Positions 8,522-16,313 are shown, counted from the stretch's first letter. The stretch is 18,836 nucleotides of DNA from an uncultured Eubacteriales bacterium (GCA_934457415.1 CAKSHM010000014.1:1-18836), one strand, 5' to 3'. Notes: generated by a model from the letters alone, not told the origin. Made by a program: numbers and translations.

Positions 8522-8629
8522 CGAAAATGAGCGATAAAATTCATTTATTCCACGTAATATACTGTATTCGTTAAATGAAGTCAATAAAAAACCTGCCGAA
8601 ATGCAAATCTCCATTTCGGCAGGTTTTTT
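8522..8629 (+). ncRNA. Candidate small RNA of about 105 nt
   Basis: The span is bounded by the orphan promoter ending at 8515 and the intrinsic terminator ending at 8629. It contains a perfect 8-bp stem (TTCATTTA at 8540-8547 with TAAATGAA at 8572-8579). No known RNA family is recognised, and expression is unproven. The transcript end lies next to the uvrA stop codon on the other strand. Confidence 0.3.
8586..8629. terminator. Bidirectional intrinsic terminator between the GH123-like gene and uvrA
   Basis: A perfect 12-bp stem, CCTGCCGAAATG (8592-8603) with CATTTCGGCAGG (8612-8623), has an 8-base loop. It is flanked by six A on one side and six T on the other, so it can end transcripts from both converging genes. 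The uvrA stop begins three bases after the T run. Confidence 0.9.
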
Positions 8630-8631
8630 AA

Positions 8632-11478
8632 TCAGTTTCTTTCTAAAAGCGGCTTTAGAAATTTACCTGTATATGATTTTTCACAATCGGCAACCTTTTC
8701 CGGCGTTCCCTCACAGACAATAGTTCCGCCCTTGTCTCCGCCCTCAGGACCTAAATCAATAATATAGTCGGCTGTTTTAATAATATCCAGATTATGCTCT
8801 ATAATTATTATACTGTTTCCTGCGTCGACAAGACGCTGTAAGACCTCGATAAGCCTATGAACATCGGCGGTGTGAAGTCCCGTTGTCGGCTCGTCCAATA
8901 TATAAACCGTTTTACCCGTAGATTTCTTTGAAAGCTCTGTCGCAAGCTTTACTCTCTGCGCCTCGCCGCCCGAAAGAGTGGTAGCAGGCTGTCCTATTTT
9001 GATATATCCGAGTCCGACATCAAAAAGCGTTTTAAGCTTTCTGTAAATTCTCGGGTGATTTTCAAAGAAATTCATTCCCTCTTCAACGGTCATTTCAAGC
9101 ACATCATAAATGCTCTTGTCACGGTACTTAACTGCGAGAACCTCTCGGCTGTAGCGAGTGCCGCCGCACACCTCGCACGGAACATAAATATCCGGCAAAA
9201 AATGCATTTCGATTTTTATAATTCCGTCTCCCTGACACGCCTCGCATCTTCCGCCCTTTACATTAAAGGAAAATTTTCCCGGACCGAAGCCCTTTGACTT
9301 GGCGTCCTTAGTATTCGCAAAAAGGTCTCTTATATCGGTGAAAACACCCGTATAAGTGGCTGGGTTGCTCCTCGGAGTCCTTCCTATCGGGGACTGGTCA
9401 ATATTTATAACCTTATCAAGATTTTCTATTCCCTCTATATTTTTAAAGGCTCCCGGGAAAGTTTTGGCGCGGTTTAATTTGTTTGCAAGCTCTTTATAAA
9501 GTATATCGTTTACCAGAGAGGATTTTCCGCTGCCGGAGACTCCGGTTACGCAGACGAATTCGCCCAGCGGAATTTTAACATTTATATTTTTAAGATTGTT
9601 TTCCTTGGCTCCCTTGATTTTTAAGAAATTGCCGCTGCCCTTTCTTCTGCTTGTAGGAACCGGAATTTTCTTTCTTCCGGTAAGATAATCCGAGGTTACC
9701 GATTCGGTGCATTTCTCAAGTTCCTCAGGCGTTCCCGAAAATACAACATTTCCGCCGTGAATTCCGGCTCCCGGACCTATATCCACAATATAGTCCGCCG
9801 CCCGCATTGTATCCTCGTCATGCTCGACTACGATAAGAGTATTACCGATATCACGAAGCTTTTTAAGGGTGTTTAAAAGTCTTTCGTTATCGCGCTGATG
9901 AAGACCTATACTCGGCTCGTCAAGAATATAAAGGACACCCATAAGCGAGGATCCTATCTGGGTAGCAAGTCTTATGCGCTGAGCCTCGCCGCCCGAAAGA
10001 GTTCCTGCGGAGCGTGAAAGCGAAAGATATTCAAGACCGACGCTTTTTAAAAATGTCAGCCTTTCTTTTACTTCTTTTAAAATCGGCTTGGCTATCATCT
10101 CATCTCGGCTTGAAAATTTAAGTGTTGAAAAAAACTCAAGCTCGTCGGTTACGGAAAGATCGCAAAGCTCCTTGATATTTTTCCCCCCGACGGTGACAGC
10201 GAGAATTTCAGGCTTTAGCCTCGCGCCGCGGCAATCGGGGCAGTCGCACTCGGTCATATAGCTTTCAAGCTCGTTTCTCGCATAGTCGCTCTGAGTAGAT
10301 TTATACCTGCGCTCAAGATTGTTTACAACACCCTCAAACGGTGCTTCGTATTTTCCGCCTCCCCATTCCGTAGACCTTGTAAGCTTAAGCTTTTTATCTC
10401 CCGTACCGTAAAGCACGGCGTCTTTAGCGGCTTTCGGGATATCCTTCCACGGGGTATTGATATCAAATTTATAATAGTCCGCAATGCCCTGATAGTACAT
10501 TGTTGCTATTGCGCCGGCATCAGGGTGGAACCAGCTGTTTACTCCCCAGCCCGAAGCCTTTATACACCCGTCCAAGAGCGATTTGTTTTCATCATTTATA
10601 ATAATTCTCGGGTCGATTTTCATAAAGCTTCCTATTCCTGTACATGTAGGGCAGGCACCGAAAGGGTTATTGAATGAAAACATCGCGGGCGTAAGTTCCG
10701 GAATACTTATTCCGTGCTCCTCGCAGGCATAAGTCTGCGAAAACTGTAATTCTTCTCCCCCGATTACATCTATAGCAACCAAGCCGTTTGAAAGGGAAAG
10801 CGCGGTAGAAATACTGTCTGTCAGTCTTGATATTATTTCGGGCTTTATAACAAGTCTGTCAACAACTGCTTCAATAGTATGCTTTTTATTTTTTTCAAGC
10901 TTGATTTCCTCTGAAAGGTCAAAAATATTACCGTCAATTCTTACCCTTACATATCCCGATTTTCTTAAGCTGTCAAGCTCCTTTACATGCTCGCCCTTTC
11001 TTGCCTTTACGGTAGGAGACAGAACCTGAATTTTAGTTCCCTCTTCAAGCTTCATTACCGCGTCAACAATCTGGTCTGTCGTCTGCTGTTTTATTTCCTT
11101 ACCGCACACGGGGCAGTGCGGAACGCCTACCCTTGCATAAAGGAGTCTTAAATAATCATAAATTTCGGTTACGGTTCCTACGGTTGAACGGGGATTTTTA
11201 GACGTTGTTTTCTGGTCGATTGAAATTGCGGGAGAAAGCCCGTCTATCGAATCGACATCGGGTTTTTCCATTTGCCCTAAAAACTGCCTTGCATAGCTTG
11301 AAAGAGATTCAACATACCGTCTTTGGCCCTCTGCATACACTGTATCAAAAGCGAGTGACGATTTTCCGCTTCCCGAAAGGCCCGTAAAAACAATCAGCTT
11401 ATCACGGGGAATAGTGACATCAATATTTTTAAGATTATGCTCCCTTGCGCCCTTTATAACAATTTTATCGTTTGCCAA
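8632..11478 (-). CDS. uvrA: UvrABC excinuclease subunit A, damage-sensing ATPase
   Basis: This 948-residue protein has the full UvrA layout. It has two ABC ATPase halves with Walker A motifs (GLSGSGKSS near 33-41 and GVSGSGKSS near 643), two signature motifs LSGGEAQR, and two Walker B motifs (YILDEPS and YILDEPT). The C-terminal zinc finger is CEAC (near 744) and CEVC (near 767), and further Cys pairs lie in the N-terminal half. As a dimer it scans DNA for bulky damage and loads UvrB. The start is TTG, with GAGGGTG six bases upstream. That ribosome site overlaps the uvrB stop, and the two genes are 11 bases apart, so translation is likely coupled. It ends at the shared terminator. Confidence 0.98.
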   Translation of the reverse strand: MANDKIVIKGAREHNLKNIDVTIPRDKLIVFTGLSGSGKSSLAFDTVYAEGQRRYVESLSSYARQFLGQMEKPDVDSIDGLSPAISIDQKTTSKNPRSTVGTVTEIYDYLRLLYARVGVPHCPVCGKEIKQQTTDQIVDAVMKLEEGTKIQVLSPTVKARKGEHVKELDSLRKSGYVRVRIDGNIFDLSEEIKLEKNKKHTIEAVVDRLVIKPEIISRLTDSISTALSLSNGLVAIDVIGGEELQFSQTYACEEHGISIPELTPAMFSFNNPFGACPTCTGIGSFMKIDPRIIINDENKSLLDGCIKASGWGVNSWFHPDAGAIATMYYQGIADYYKFDINTPWKDIPKAAKDAVLYGTGDKKLKLTRSTEWGGGKYEAPFEGVVNNLERRYKSTQSDYARNELESYMTECDCPDCRGARLKPEILAVTVGGKNIKELCDLSVTDELEFFSTLKFSSRDEMIAKPILKEVKERLTFLKSVGLEYLSLSRSAGTLSGGEAQRIRLATQIGSSLMGVLYILDEPSIGLHQRDNERLLNTLKKLRDIGNTLIVVEHDEDTMRAADYIVDIGPGAGIHGGNVVFSGTPEELEKCTESVTSDYLTGRKKIPVPTSRRKGSGNFLKIKGAKENNLKNINVKIPLGEFVCVTGVSGSGKSSLVNDILYKELANKLNRAKTFPGAFKNIEGIENLDKVINIDQSPIGRTPRSNPATYTGVFTDIRDLFANTKDAKSKGFGPGKFSFNVKGGRCEACQGDGIIKIEMHFLPDIYVPCEVCGGTRYSREVLAVKYRDKSIYDVLEMTVEEGMNFFENHPRIYRKLKTLFDVGLGYIKIGQPATTLSGGEAQRVKLATELSKKSTGKTVYILDEPTTGLHTADVHRLIEVLQRLVDAGNSIIIIEHNLDIIKTADYIIDLGPEGGDKGGTIVCEGTPEKVADCEKSYTGKFLKPLLERN

Positions 11479-11489
11479 TTTTTACACCC

Positions 11490-13457
11490 TCATTTTTTAC
11501 TTTTAAGACCGGCTTTTAACTGCTCTATTCTGTCACGCAGATAAGCCGCCTGTTCAAATTCAAGAATTTTTGCAGCCTGATGCATTTCAGCGGTAAGCTT
11601 TTTAATAAGCGCCTCTTTTTCCGCCTTGGACATATTCTTTTCCTTTGCTTTATCGTCCTTCACGCCTATTTCAATAATATCGTGTACATCTTTCTTTATT
11701 GTCTGCGGAACGATTCCGTGTTCTTCATTATATCTTTGCTGAATTGCTCTTCTGCGCTCCGTTTCGAAAATTGCTCTTTCCATTGACGGAGTTACGGAAT
11801 CGGCATACATTATAACCTCGCCGTGAGCATTTCTTGCGGCCCTGCCTATCGTCTGAATAAGCGAGGTTTCACTGCGCAAAAAGCCCTCCTTATCGGCGTC
11901 AAGTATAGCAACCAGCGACACCTCTGGGATATCAAGCCCCTCTCTTAAAAGGTTGATACCGACAAGAACATCAAATTCTTTGAGCCTTAAGTCTCTTATA
12001 ATCTGCATTCTTTCAATCGTATCAATATCCGAATGCATATATCTGACCTTAATATCGAGTTTTTTAAGATAATCCGTAAGATCCTCAGCCATTTTTTTAG
12101 TAAGAGTAGTTACAAGAACTCTTTCGTTATTAGCCGTTCTTAAGTTTATCTGAGAGAAAATATCGTCTATCTGACCCTCACTCGGTTTAACGGTTACCGG
12201 AGGATCCAAAAGCCCCGTAGGTCTTATAACCTGCTCGACGATCTGCGCGGCATGCTCCTTTTCAAAATCGCTCGGAGTTGCCGAAACAAAAATCGCCTGA
12301 TTTATATGCGAATAGAATTCCTCAAAATTAAGAGGTCTGTTATCGTAGGCTGACGGCAGTCTGAAGCCGAAATCCACAAGCGTCTGCTTTCTTCCTCTGT
12401 CCCCTGCAAACATCCCTCTTACCTGAGGAAGTGTCACATGTGATTCATCGACAAACAGAACAAAGTCATCCGGGAAATAATCAAGCAGGGTCGGCGGTGT
12501 ACTCCCCGGTTTTCTGCCAGAAAGCACCCTTGAATAATTTTCTATTCCTTTACAGACTCCGATTTCACGGAGCATCTCTATATCGTATTCGGTTCTCTGT
12601 CTTATGCGCTGAGCCTCAATCAGCTTTCCGCAGTCGGTAAAGAATTTAACTCTTTCTTCCATTTCCTCTTTAAGCGAATCAAGAGCTTTTTCCATTTTCT
12701 CCTGCGGAACAATATAGTGAGATGCGGGATAAATCGCGACATGAGAAAGCGTTTGCTTAACATTACCCGTAACGGTGTTTATTTCAGAAATCCTGTCTAT
12801 TTCATCACCGAAGAACTCGACTCTTACCGCACTTTCATAGGCATAAGCAGGATAAATTTCGACGGTATCTCCCCTGACCCTGAACTTGTTTCGGGTAAAA
12901 TTTATATCGTTTCTTTCATATTGCAGATCAACAAGCTTATGAATAAGCCCTTCACGGGATTTTGTCATTCCCTGTCTTAAGGAGATTACCATATTTCTGT
13001 AATCAATAGGGTCGCCGAGCGAATAAATGCATGATACGGAAGCTACTATAATAACATCTCTCCGCTCGGAAAGCGCGCAGGTCGCGCTATGGCGGAGCTT
13101 GTCTATTTCGTCATTTATAGCCGAATCCTTTTCGATATAAGTGTCTGTCCCAGGGATATAAGCCTCAGGCTGATAATAATCATAATATGATACAAAATAC
13201 TCCACCGCATTCTCGGGAAAGAATTCCCTGAACTCACTGCAAAGCTGTGCGGCAAGGGTTTTATTATGAGCCAAAACAAGCGTCGGTCGGTTGACATTCG
13301 CAATAATATTCGCCATAGTAAAGGTCTTACCGGAACCCGTTACACCCAGTAAAACCTGCTCTTTATCGCCTTTATTCAATCCGTCTGTGAGCTTTTTTAT
13401 AGCTTGCGGCTGATCGCCCGTCGGCTTAAATTTTGAATGAAGCTTAAATTTGTCCAA
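11490..13457 (-). CDS. uvrB: UvrABC excinuclease subunit B, damage-verifying helicase
   Basis: This 655-residue protein matches UvrB along its length. It has Walker A GVTGSGKT at 38-45, the damage-probing beta-hairpin region YYDYYQPEAYIP near 91-102, DEAD-box-type FVDESH, helicase motif VI QTIGRAARN, and a C-terminal UVR motif (EFEQAAYLRDRIEQL) that contacts UvrC. It receives damaged DNA from UvrA, verifies the lesion and recruits UvrC for incision. The start is TTG with a GAGGT site eight bases upstream, and no better start is nearby. It is first in the uvrB-uvrA operon. I looked for the Firmicute LexA box (GAAC-N4-GTTC) upstream and did not find one. Confidence 0.98.
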   Translation of the reverse strand: MDKFKLHSKFKPTGDQPQAIKKLTDGLNKGDKEQVLLGVTGSGKTFTMANIIANVNRPTLVLAHNKTLAAQLCSEFREFFPENAVEYFVSYYDYYQPEAYIPGTDTYIEKDSAINDEIDKLRHSATCALSERRDVIIVASVSCIYSLGDPIDYRNMVISLRQGMTKSREGLIHKLVDLQYERNDINFTRNKFRVRGDTVEIYPAYAYESAVRVEFFGDEIDRISEINTVTGNVKQTLSHVAIYPASHYIVPQEKMEKALDSLKEEMEERVKFFTDCGKLIEAQRIRQRTEYDIEMLREIGVCKGIENYSRVLSGRKPGSTPPTLLDYFPDDFVLFVDESHVTLPQVRGMFAGDRGRKQTLVDFGFRLPSAYDNRPLNFEEFYSHINQAIFVSATPSDFEKEHAAQIVEQVIRPTGLLDPPVTVKPSEGQIDDIFSQINLRTANNERVLVTTLTKKMAEDLTDYLKKLDIKVRYMHSDIDTIERMQIIRDLRLKEFDVLVGINLLREGLDIPEVSLVAILDADKEGFLRSETSLIQTIGRAARNAHGEVIMYADSVTPSMERAIFETERRRAIQQRYNEEHGIVPQTIKKDVHDIIEIGVKDDKAKEKNMSKAEKEALIKKLTAEMHQAAKILEFEQAAYLRDRIEQLKAGLKSKK

Positions 13458-13494
13458 AATACTGTACCTCAGAAAATCAAAACATTACAGTATT
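13458..13494 (-). promoter_or_regulatory. Inverted repeat in the uvrB leader
   Basis: Read on the minus strand, AATACTGTA (13494-13486) and TACAGTATT (13466-13458) form a perfect 9-bp inverted repeat with 19 bases between. The second arm ends directly before the TTG start, and the TGAGG ribosome site is in the loop. It could be an RNA hairpin affecting start access, or an operator just after the promoter. Confidence 0.45.
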
Positions 13495-13522
13495 ATTATA
13501 CCATAAAAATTATTAAAGTAAA
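13495..13522 (-). promoter_or_regulatory. Promoter of the uvrB-uvrA operon
   Basis: On the minus strand, TTTACT (13522-13517), a 16-base spacer and a perfect TATAAT (13500-13495) lie just upstream of uvrB. The leader would be about 30 bases. Confidence 0.55.
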
Positions 13523-13547
13523 TATTAAAACAAACAAATGTTTTTTC

Positions 13548-13576
13548 TTGACAAAAGCTTTTAAAGGTTGTATTAT
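13548..13576 (+). promoter_or_regulatory. Strong consensus promoter in front of the tRNA-Pro region
   Basis: A perfect TTGACA (13548-13553), a 17-base spacer and TATTAT (13571-13576). Transcription would start near 13583, run through the broken tRNA copy and could reach the intact tRNA-Pro. This is the closest match to consensus in the window and looks like a stable-RNA promoter. Confidence 0.7.
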
Positions 13577-13606
13577 ATTAAGGCTTGATTGTTGCAAAAT
13601 AATTCG

Positions 13607-13624
13607 CCGATATATTTATATCGG
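13607..13624 (+). repeat. Palindrome at the 5' end of the broken tRNA copy
   Basis: CCGATATA (13607-13614) and TATATCGG (13617-13624) are perfectly complementary arms with a two-base centre (as RNA this would need a slightly larger loop). The right arm includes the first bases of the tRNA-like acceptor strand. It could compete with acceptor-stem pairing or be a scar. Confidence 0.5.
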
Positions 13625-13769
13625 GGTGTAGCGCAGTTGGGCGAAGAGGTTTGCCGCGTCCGGCGGACGGTACAGGCAAGGCTCTGAGGTGAAAAAACAA
13701 GGAGCAATGCGATGCGCCCCAAGCAAGCAGTGCGACTATGTTTTTGAGGGAACCGCGCCAGTTTTGGGA
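13622..13769 (+). pseudogene. tRNA-Pro fragment split by a 113-base insert, 3' half missing
   Basis: Bases 13622-13640 are identical to the first 19 bases of the intact tRNA-Pro at 13916. Bases 13754-13769 match its anticodon-arm segment 13938-13953 (CGCGCCAGTTTTGGGA). Between them, 113 GC-richer bases replace three bases of the D loop. After the second match the sequence departs, so the 3' side of the anticodon stem, T arm and acceptor are absent. It cannot fold as a tRNA. The insert can form a hairpin around CGTCC-GGC-GGACG enclosed by TTGCC/GGCAA. I do not recognise the insert; it may be a dispersed repeat. Weak open frames here on the minus strand are not believed to be genes. Confidence 0.75.
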
Positions 13770-13859
13770 GCGTAGACGGACACATTTATGGCTTTTCCGA
13801 AATTTCTCCACAAAGCCTTACACACGGCGATTTCGGCTCTTTATTTTTCCGCTGAAATG

Positions 13860-13868
13860 TGTTACAAT
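13860..13868 (+). promoter_or_regulatory. Possible extended -10 promoter of the intact tRNA-Pro
   Basis: TGT followed by TACAAT (13863-13868) forms an extended -10 about 48 bases before the tRNA, with no good -35. It may give the tRNA its own start, apart from the stronger promoter at 13548. Confidence 0.3.
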
Positions 13869-13915
13869 AGGGCAACGACCACATAGTATCCCACAGATAA
13901 AAAAACTAAATATTT

Positions 13916-13991
13916 CGGGGTGTAGCGCAGTTGGTAGCGCGCCAGTTTTGGGAACTGGATGTCGCAGGTTCGAGCCCTGTCACCCCGACCA
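13916..13991 (+). tRNA. tRNA-Pro (anticodon UGG), CCA encoded
   Basis: A full cloverleaf is visible. The acceptor is CGGGGTG/CACCCCG with discriminator A and encoded CCA. The D stem is GCGC/GCGC with AGTTGGTA loop. The anticodon stem is CCAGT/ACTGG with loop TTTGGGA, giving anticodon TGG. The T arm is GCAGG-TTCGAGC-CCTGT. It reads proline CCN codons. It is followed after six bases by a terminator. A spurious plus-strand frame across it is not a gene. Confidence 0.97.
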
Positions 13992-13997
13992 AAAATC

Positions 13998-14040
13998 AGC
14001 CGAAAATGAGGTTTTTCGCCCCACTTTCGGCTGTTTTTTT
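13998..14040 (+). terminator. Intrinsic terminator after tRNA-Pro
   Basis: AGCCGAAA at 13998-14005 pairs with TTTCGGCT ending at 14032; the stem extends inward through TG/CA and GG/CC with mismatches. It is followed by a run of seven T (14034-14040). It closes the tRNA transcription unit. The stretch from here to 14199 holds nothing else I can identify. Confidence 0.85.
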
Positions 14041-14199
14041 GCTTACAATTTGATTTCGCCGCCACTTCTTGAAAAATCATATTCCCCCGACCACATAAAC
14101 AAATGCGAACCGAAAATTCCTTTTTCTTTGTTTACAGCGGTGCAAAATTTGATAAGTATTTCTATAATAATCTTGCTTTTGAACAGTAACCATATAAAT

Positions 14200-15069
14200 T
14201 TATTTTTTGACTACCGGTATCCAAATTTCACTGTGGTAATTTTCATCGTTCATATCACCTTCGGAATAGGCCTCAATATCCATTTCATAGGTAGGCTGAT
14301 AGCCAGAGGTAGGGAAAAATTCCGAAGTTATTTTGTGCCACATATCCTGCATTGCATTCGGCATTGCGCCTTTGCATTCAAAGATTGCCCAAGTTCTTGC
14401 GGGAATTGTGTTTTTGCGAAATCCTTTCGGAACAATGGTTTTTCCGTCGCATACCGCTCCAATAGAATATTCAAAAGACTTTGCATTGTCGGAATTATTG
14501 CCATAGCAAACACCAAAGATGAATGTCTTATCGATTGTGTTTTCCAATAAGCTTTTTACAGTGCCGTCATTGTGTGAACGCGTCCAAAAATCAGGAATGC
14601 TTTTTGCATTGATTTCATTTTCAATGGGCTGCGTTTCTACCTTTTCGATAATTTCAAATGAATCCTTTTCAATAATTTTATAGTCCATTACAGAACCTCC
14701 GCTTAATGTTATTTTTACAGAAAGACGGGAAAAAGATTTGAGCTTTGAACCGTTTTTCTTTGCTTCGGACGGTGTTATTCCGTGGAATTTAGAAAATGCT
14801 CGTGAAAAGCTCTCCGGGCTTTCATAACCATACTTTAATGCGATATCAACTACTTTTGCATCAGATGCATTTAACTCATTGCCGGCAAGAGATAGTCTTC
14901 TGTTGCGAATATACTCACTAAGAGGAATATCACACAGAATACCGAAAATTCTTTGAAAATAGAAACTTGAACAGGCAGCTTCGTCAGCGGCTTTGTCAAA
15001 ATCAATTTCCTCTGTTAAATGTTCTTCTATGTAATTAATGGCATTTTGTATTCCGGTTATCCAATCCAT
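14200..15069 (-). CDS. AraC-family regulator with C-terminal GyrI-like effector-binding domain
   Basis: This 289-residue protein has an N-terminal AraC DNA-binding domain: the first helix-turn-helix is near 24-43, the second near 72-94 (VVDIALKYGYESPESFSRAF), and the family end motif GITPSEAKK is at 97-105. Residues from about 126 to 289 look like the GyrI-like/effector-binding fold (Rob, BmrR and AraC_E_bind type), with ARTWAIFECKG and a C-terminal SEIWIPVVKK typical of it. Such proteins sense small, often lipophilic or cationic ligands and often control efflux. No transporter lies beside it here, so the target is unknown. The ATG at 15069 has AAGGAGAG upstream. It is transcribed alone on the minus strand, with a TATAAT at 15101-15096. 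Confidence 0.93.
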   Translation of the reverse strand: MDWITGIQNAINYIEEHLTEEIDFDKAADEAACSSFYFQRIFGILCDIPLSEYIRNRRLSLAGNELNASDAKVVDIALKYGYESPESFSRAFSKFHGITPSEAKKNGSKLKSFSRLSVKITLSGGSVMDYKIIEKDSFEIIEKVETQPIENEINAKSIPDFWTRSHNDGTVKSLLENTIDKTFIFGVCYGNNSDNAKSFEYSIGAVCDGKTIVPKGFRKNTIPARTWAIFECKGAMPNAMQDMWHKITSEFFPTSGYQPTYEMDIEAYSEGDMNDENYHSEIWIPVVKK

Positions 15070-15095
15070 AGCAACTCTCCTTTCTGTGTAATTAC

Positions 15096-15101
15096 ATTAT
15101 A
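15096..15101 (-). promoter_or_regulatory. -10 element of the AraC-type gene
   Basis: A perfect TATAAT on the minus strand (15101-15096) lies 27 bases before the start codon. No good -35 is visible. The rest of the 15070-15233 gap is AT-rich and shows nothing else clear. Confidence 0.35.
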
Positions 15102-15233
15102 AAGCATATAATATAAAACTTCCTGATATTTTTTGTTCTTATATGCAAGTATCATGTTCTATAGACCTTATAACTGTTTAATGTTACAGAATTAAAAGTA
15201 ACCAAAGTCATTTTCAATAACTCTATTAAATTT

Positions 15234-15719
15234 TCATATTTGGCTTCTGTGTATTGCGTTATTGTTTTGTTCTTCTCTTCTCAATTCGTTTGTACTCACT
15301 CTGCAAATGAAAACTTTATTCTCATCCAGATCAATTTTGTTCAATCCCAATTCTTCGCGAGCACTGTTTCGAAATTCATTCAACAAACAAAATATATTAT
15401 CATCGTGACCGAAAACTATTTGGTTGAACTTCTTTATTAATGTTTCATTATTACAAGTTGTGCATAACTTGTTATAACATATTCTTGCTTTTATCGTTAA
15501 ATCTTTTGAGTTAACATCATTCCGTATTAATTGAATAGTCCCGTTATCTATAGTTAAGCAAGAAATATAATCATCGAAAAATTGCAATGTTGCATATATT
15601 GCATCTTTTTTTATTTTATATGTTTCTTGCTCCTTGAAATATCTAATTTCTCTTTTAGTAGTGTTGTTGGATATTTTAATTGAAACCAAAGCGGATATAA
15701 CACCGATGGTTAATGTCAC
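15234..15719 (-). CDS. Small membrane-anchored protein of unknown function
   Basis: This 161-residue protein is not recognised. It has one N-terminal hydrophobic segment (about residues 1-17), then a Lys-rich NNTTKREIRYFKEQ stretch and a mainly helical, charged cytoplasmic-type domain with five Cys (including CYNKLCTTC). The GTG start at 15719 has no ribosome site. The frame stays open upstream to the acetyltransferase stop. A good AGGAAGGA site at about 15763-15756 is followed seven bases later by an in-frame ATT at 15746, which would add nine residues (ISETIINSI) and complete the membrane helix. An ATT start is rare, so I keep GTG but consider 15746 quite possible. Codons are AT-rich, suggesting an accessory gene. 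It probably follows the GNAT gene in one transcript. Confidence 0.7.
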   Translation of the reverse strand: MTLTIGVISALVSIKISNNTTKREIRYFKEQETYKIKKDAIYATLQFFDDYISCLTIDNGTIQLIRNDVNSKDLTIKARICYNKLCTTCNNETLIKKFNQIVFGHDDNIFCLLNEFRNSAREELGLNKIDLDENKVFICRVSTNELRREEQNNNAIHRSQI

Positions 15720-15773
15720 AATGCTATTAATTATTGTTTCACTAATATTGTTATCCTTCCTATAAACTAAAAT

Positions 15774-16220
15774 TTATCTATGCAGCGTAAATACCTGACA
15801 AGGATATCCAAATTCCTCAATCAGTTCGCCTTCAACAAATCCAAACTTTTTGTAAAACGCCCTAGCTGCGGCTCCTTTATCATCTCCTTCTCGGAAGGTG
15901 GAAACAACAATATCTTTGTCACTGTCAAGTTCATTAAAAGCTTTTTTTATTAGCATTGAAGCAATTCCGCGGTTGCGAAACTCCGGCTTTACTGCCAAAC
16001 AGCAAATCATATTGTATTTGCGAGAAAAAAGAAGAACACCGACAACTTCACCCTGCTCTTTTACGCATAAAGCGCGTTTTTGAGAAATAAACTTCATAAC
16101 TGTTTTTTTGTGTTCCTCAAAAGCCTCCTCCGTTTCCAAACCGGGGAAATTCCATTTGACTTCTTTCACCAATTTCATCCAAGAAGTAATGTCAGCTAGA
16201 TTGCCAAATTGTACCACCAT
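15774..16220 (-). CDS. GNAT-family N-acetyltransferase
   Basis: This 148-residue protein has the GNAT core: CCLAVKPEFRNRGIASMLI at 73-91 holds the acetyl-CoA-binding RxxGxA loop (82-87), and AFYKKFGF at 121-128 is the typical motif B. It would transfer an acetyl group from acetyl-CoA to a small amine or protein N-terminus; the substrate cannot be read from sequence. The ATG at 16220 is chosen because AGAGGTG sits seven bases upstream. A longer frame from 16247 would have to translate through that site. A TATAAT lies at 16261-16256. The unknown membrane protein gene follows closely, so the two may be co-transcribed. Confidence 0.9.
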   Translation of the reverse strand: MVVQFGNLADITSWMKLVKEVKWNFPGLETEEAFEEHKKTVMKFISQKRALCVKEQGEVVGVLLFSRKYNMICCLAVKPEFRNRGIASMLIKKAFNELDSDKDIVVSTFREGDDKGAAARAFYKKFGFVEGELIEEFGYPCQVFTLHR

Positions 16221-16255
16221 TAAAACACCTCTGCAAATTTTAATCAACTAATTTG

Positions 16256-16261
16256 ATTATA
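16256..16261 (-). promoter_or_regulatory. -10 element of the GNAT gene
   Basis: A perfect minus-strand TATAAT (16261-16256) lies 35 bases before the start. The -35 is poor. It sits just after the terminator of the integrase remnants, so the gene likely has its own transcript. Confidence 0.35.
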
Positions 16262-16273
16262 ACTCTAAATTGT

Positions 16274-16306
16274 AAAAAAATCTACCACCACAATATCCCG
16301 TGGCGG
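16274..16306 (-). terminator. Intrinsic terminator after the integrase remnants
   Basis: On the minus strand, CCGCCAC (16306-16300) pairs with GTGGTGG (16291-16285) with one G-U pair. An eight-base loop and a downstream TAGA plus seven T complete it. It closes the decayed integrase unit. Confidence 0.65.
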
Positions 16307-16313
16307 CATTTTA

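Noticed and set aside
13458..13494. SOS LexA box upstream of uvrB
   Set aside because: The Firmicute motif GAAC-N4-GTTC is absent, and the inverted repeat has a 19-base spacing unlike known LexA sites.
13622..13769. tRNA with a self-splicing group I intron
   Set aside because: The insert is in the D loop rather than the anticodon loop, is too short for a group I intron, and the 3' half of the tRNA is absent.
13573..13811. Two minus-strand open frames over the split tRNA region
   Set aside because: Their sequence is a translation of tRNA and RNA-like DNA, they overlap each other in different frames, and no ribosome site is visible.
13916..13991. tRNA-Pro as the attachment site of the mobile element to the right
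   Set aside because: The integrase remnants lie more than 2 kb away with unrelated genes between. I found no repeat of the tRNA 3' end near them.
13738..14550. A 270-codon plus-strand open frame across the tRNA-Pro and terminator
   Set aside because: It reads through the intact tRNA (CSAVGSAPVLGTG-type translation typical of tRNA sequence) and the antisense of the AraC-type gene. There is no ribosome site.
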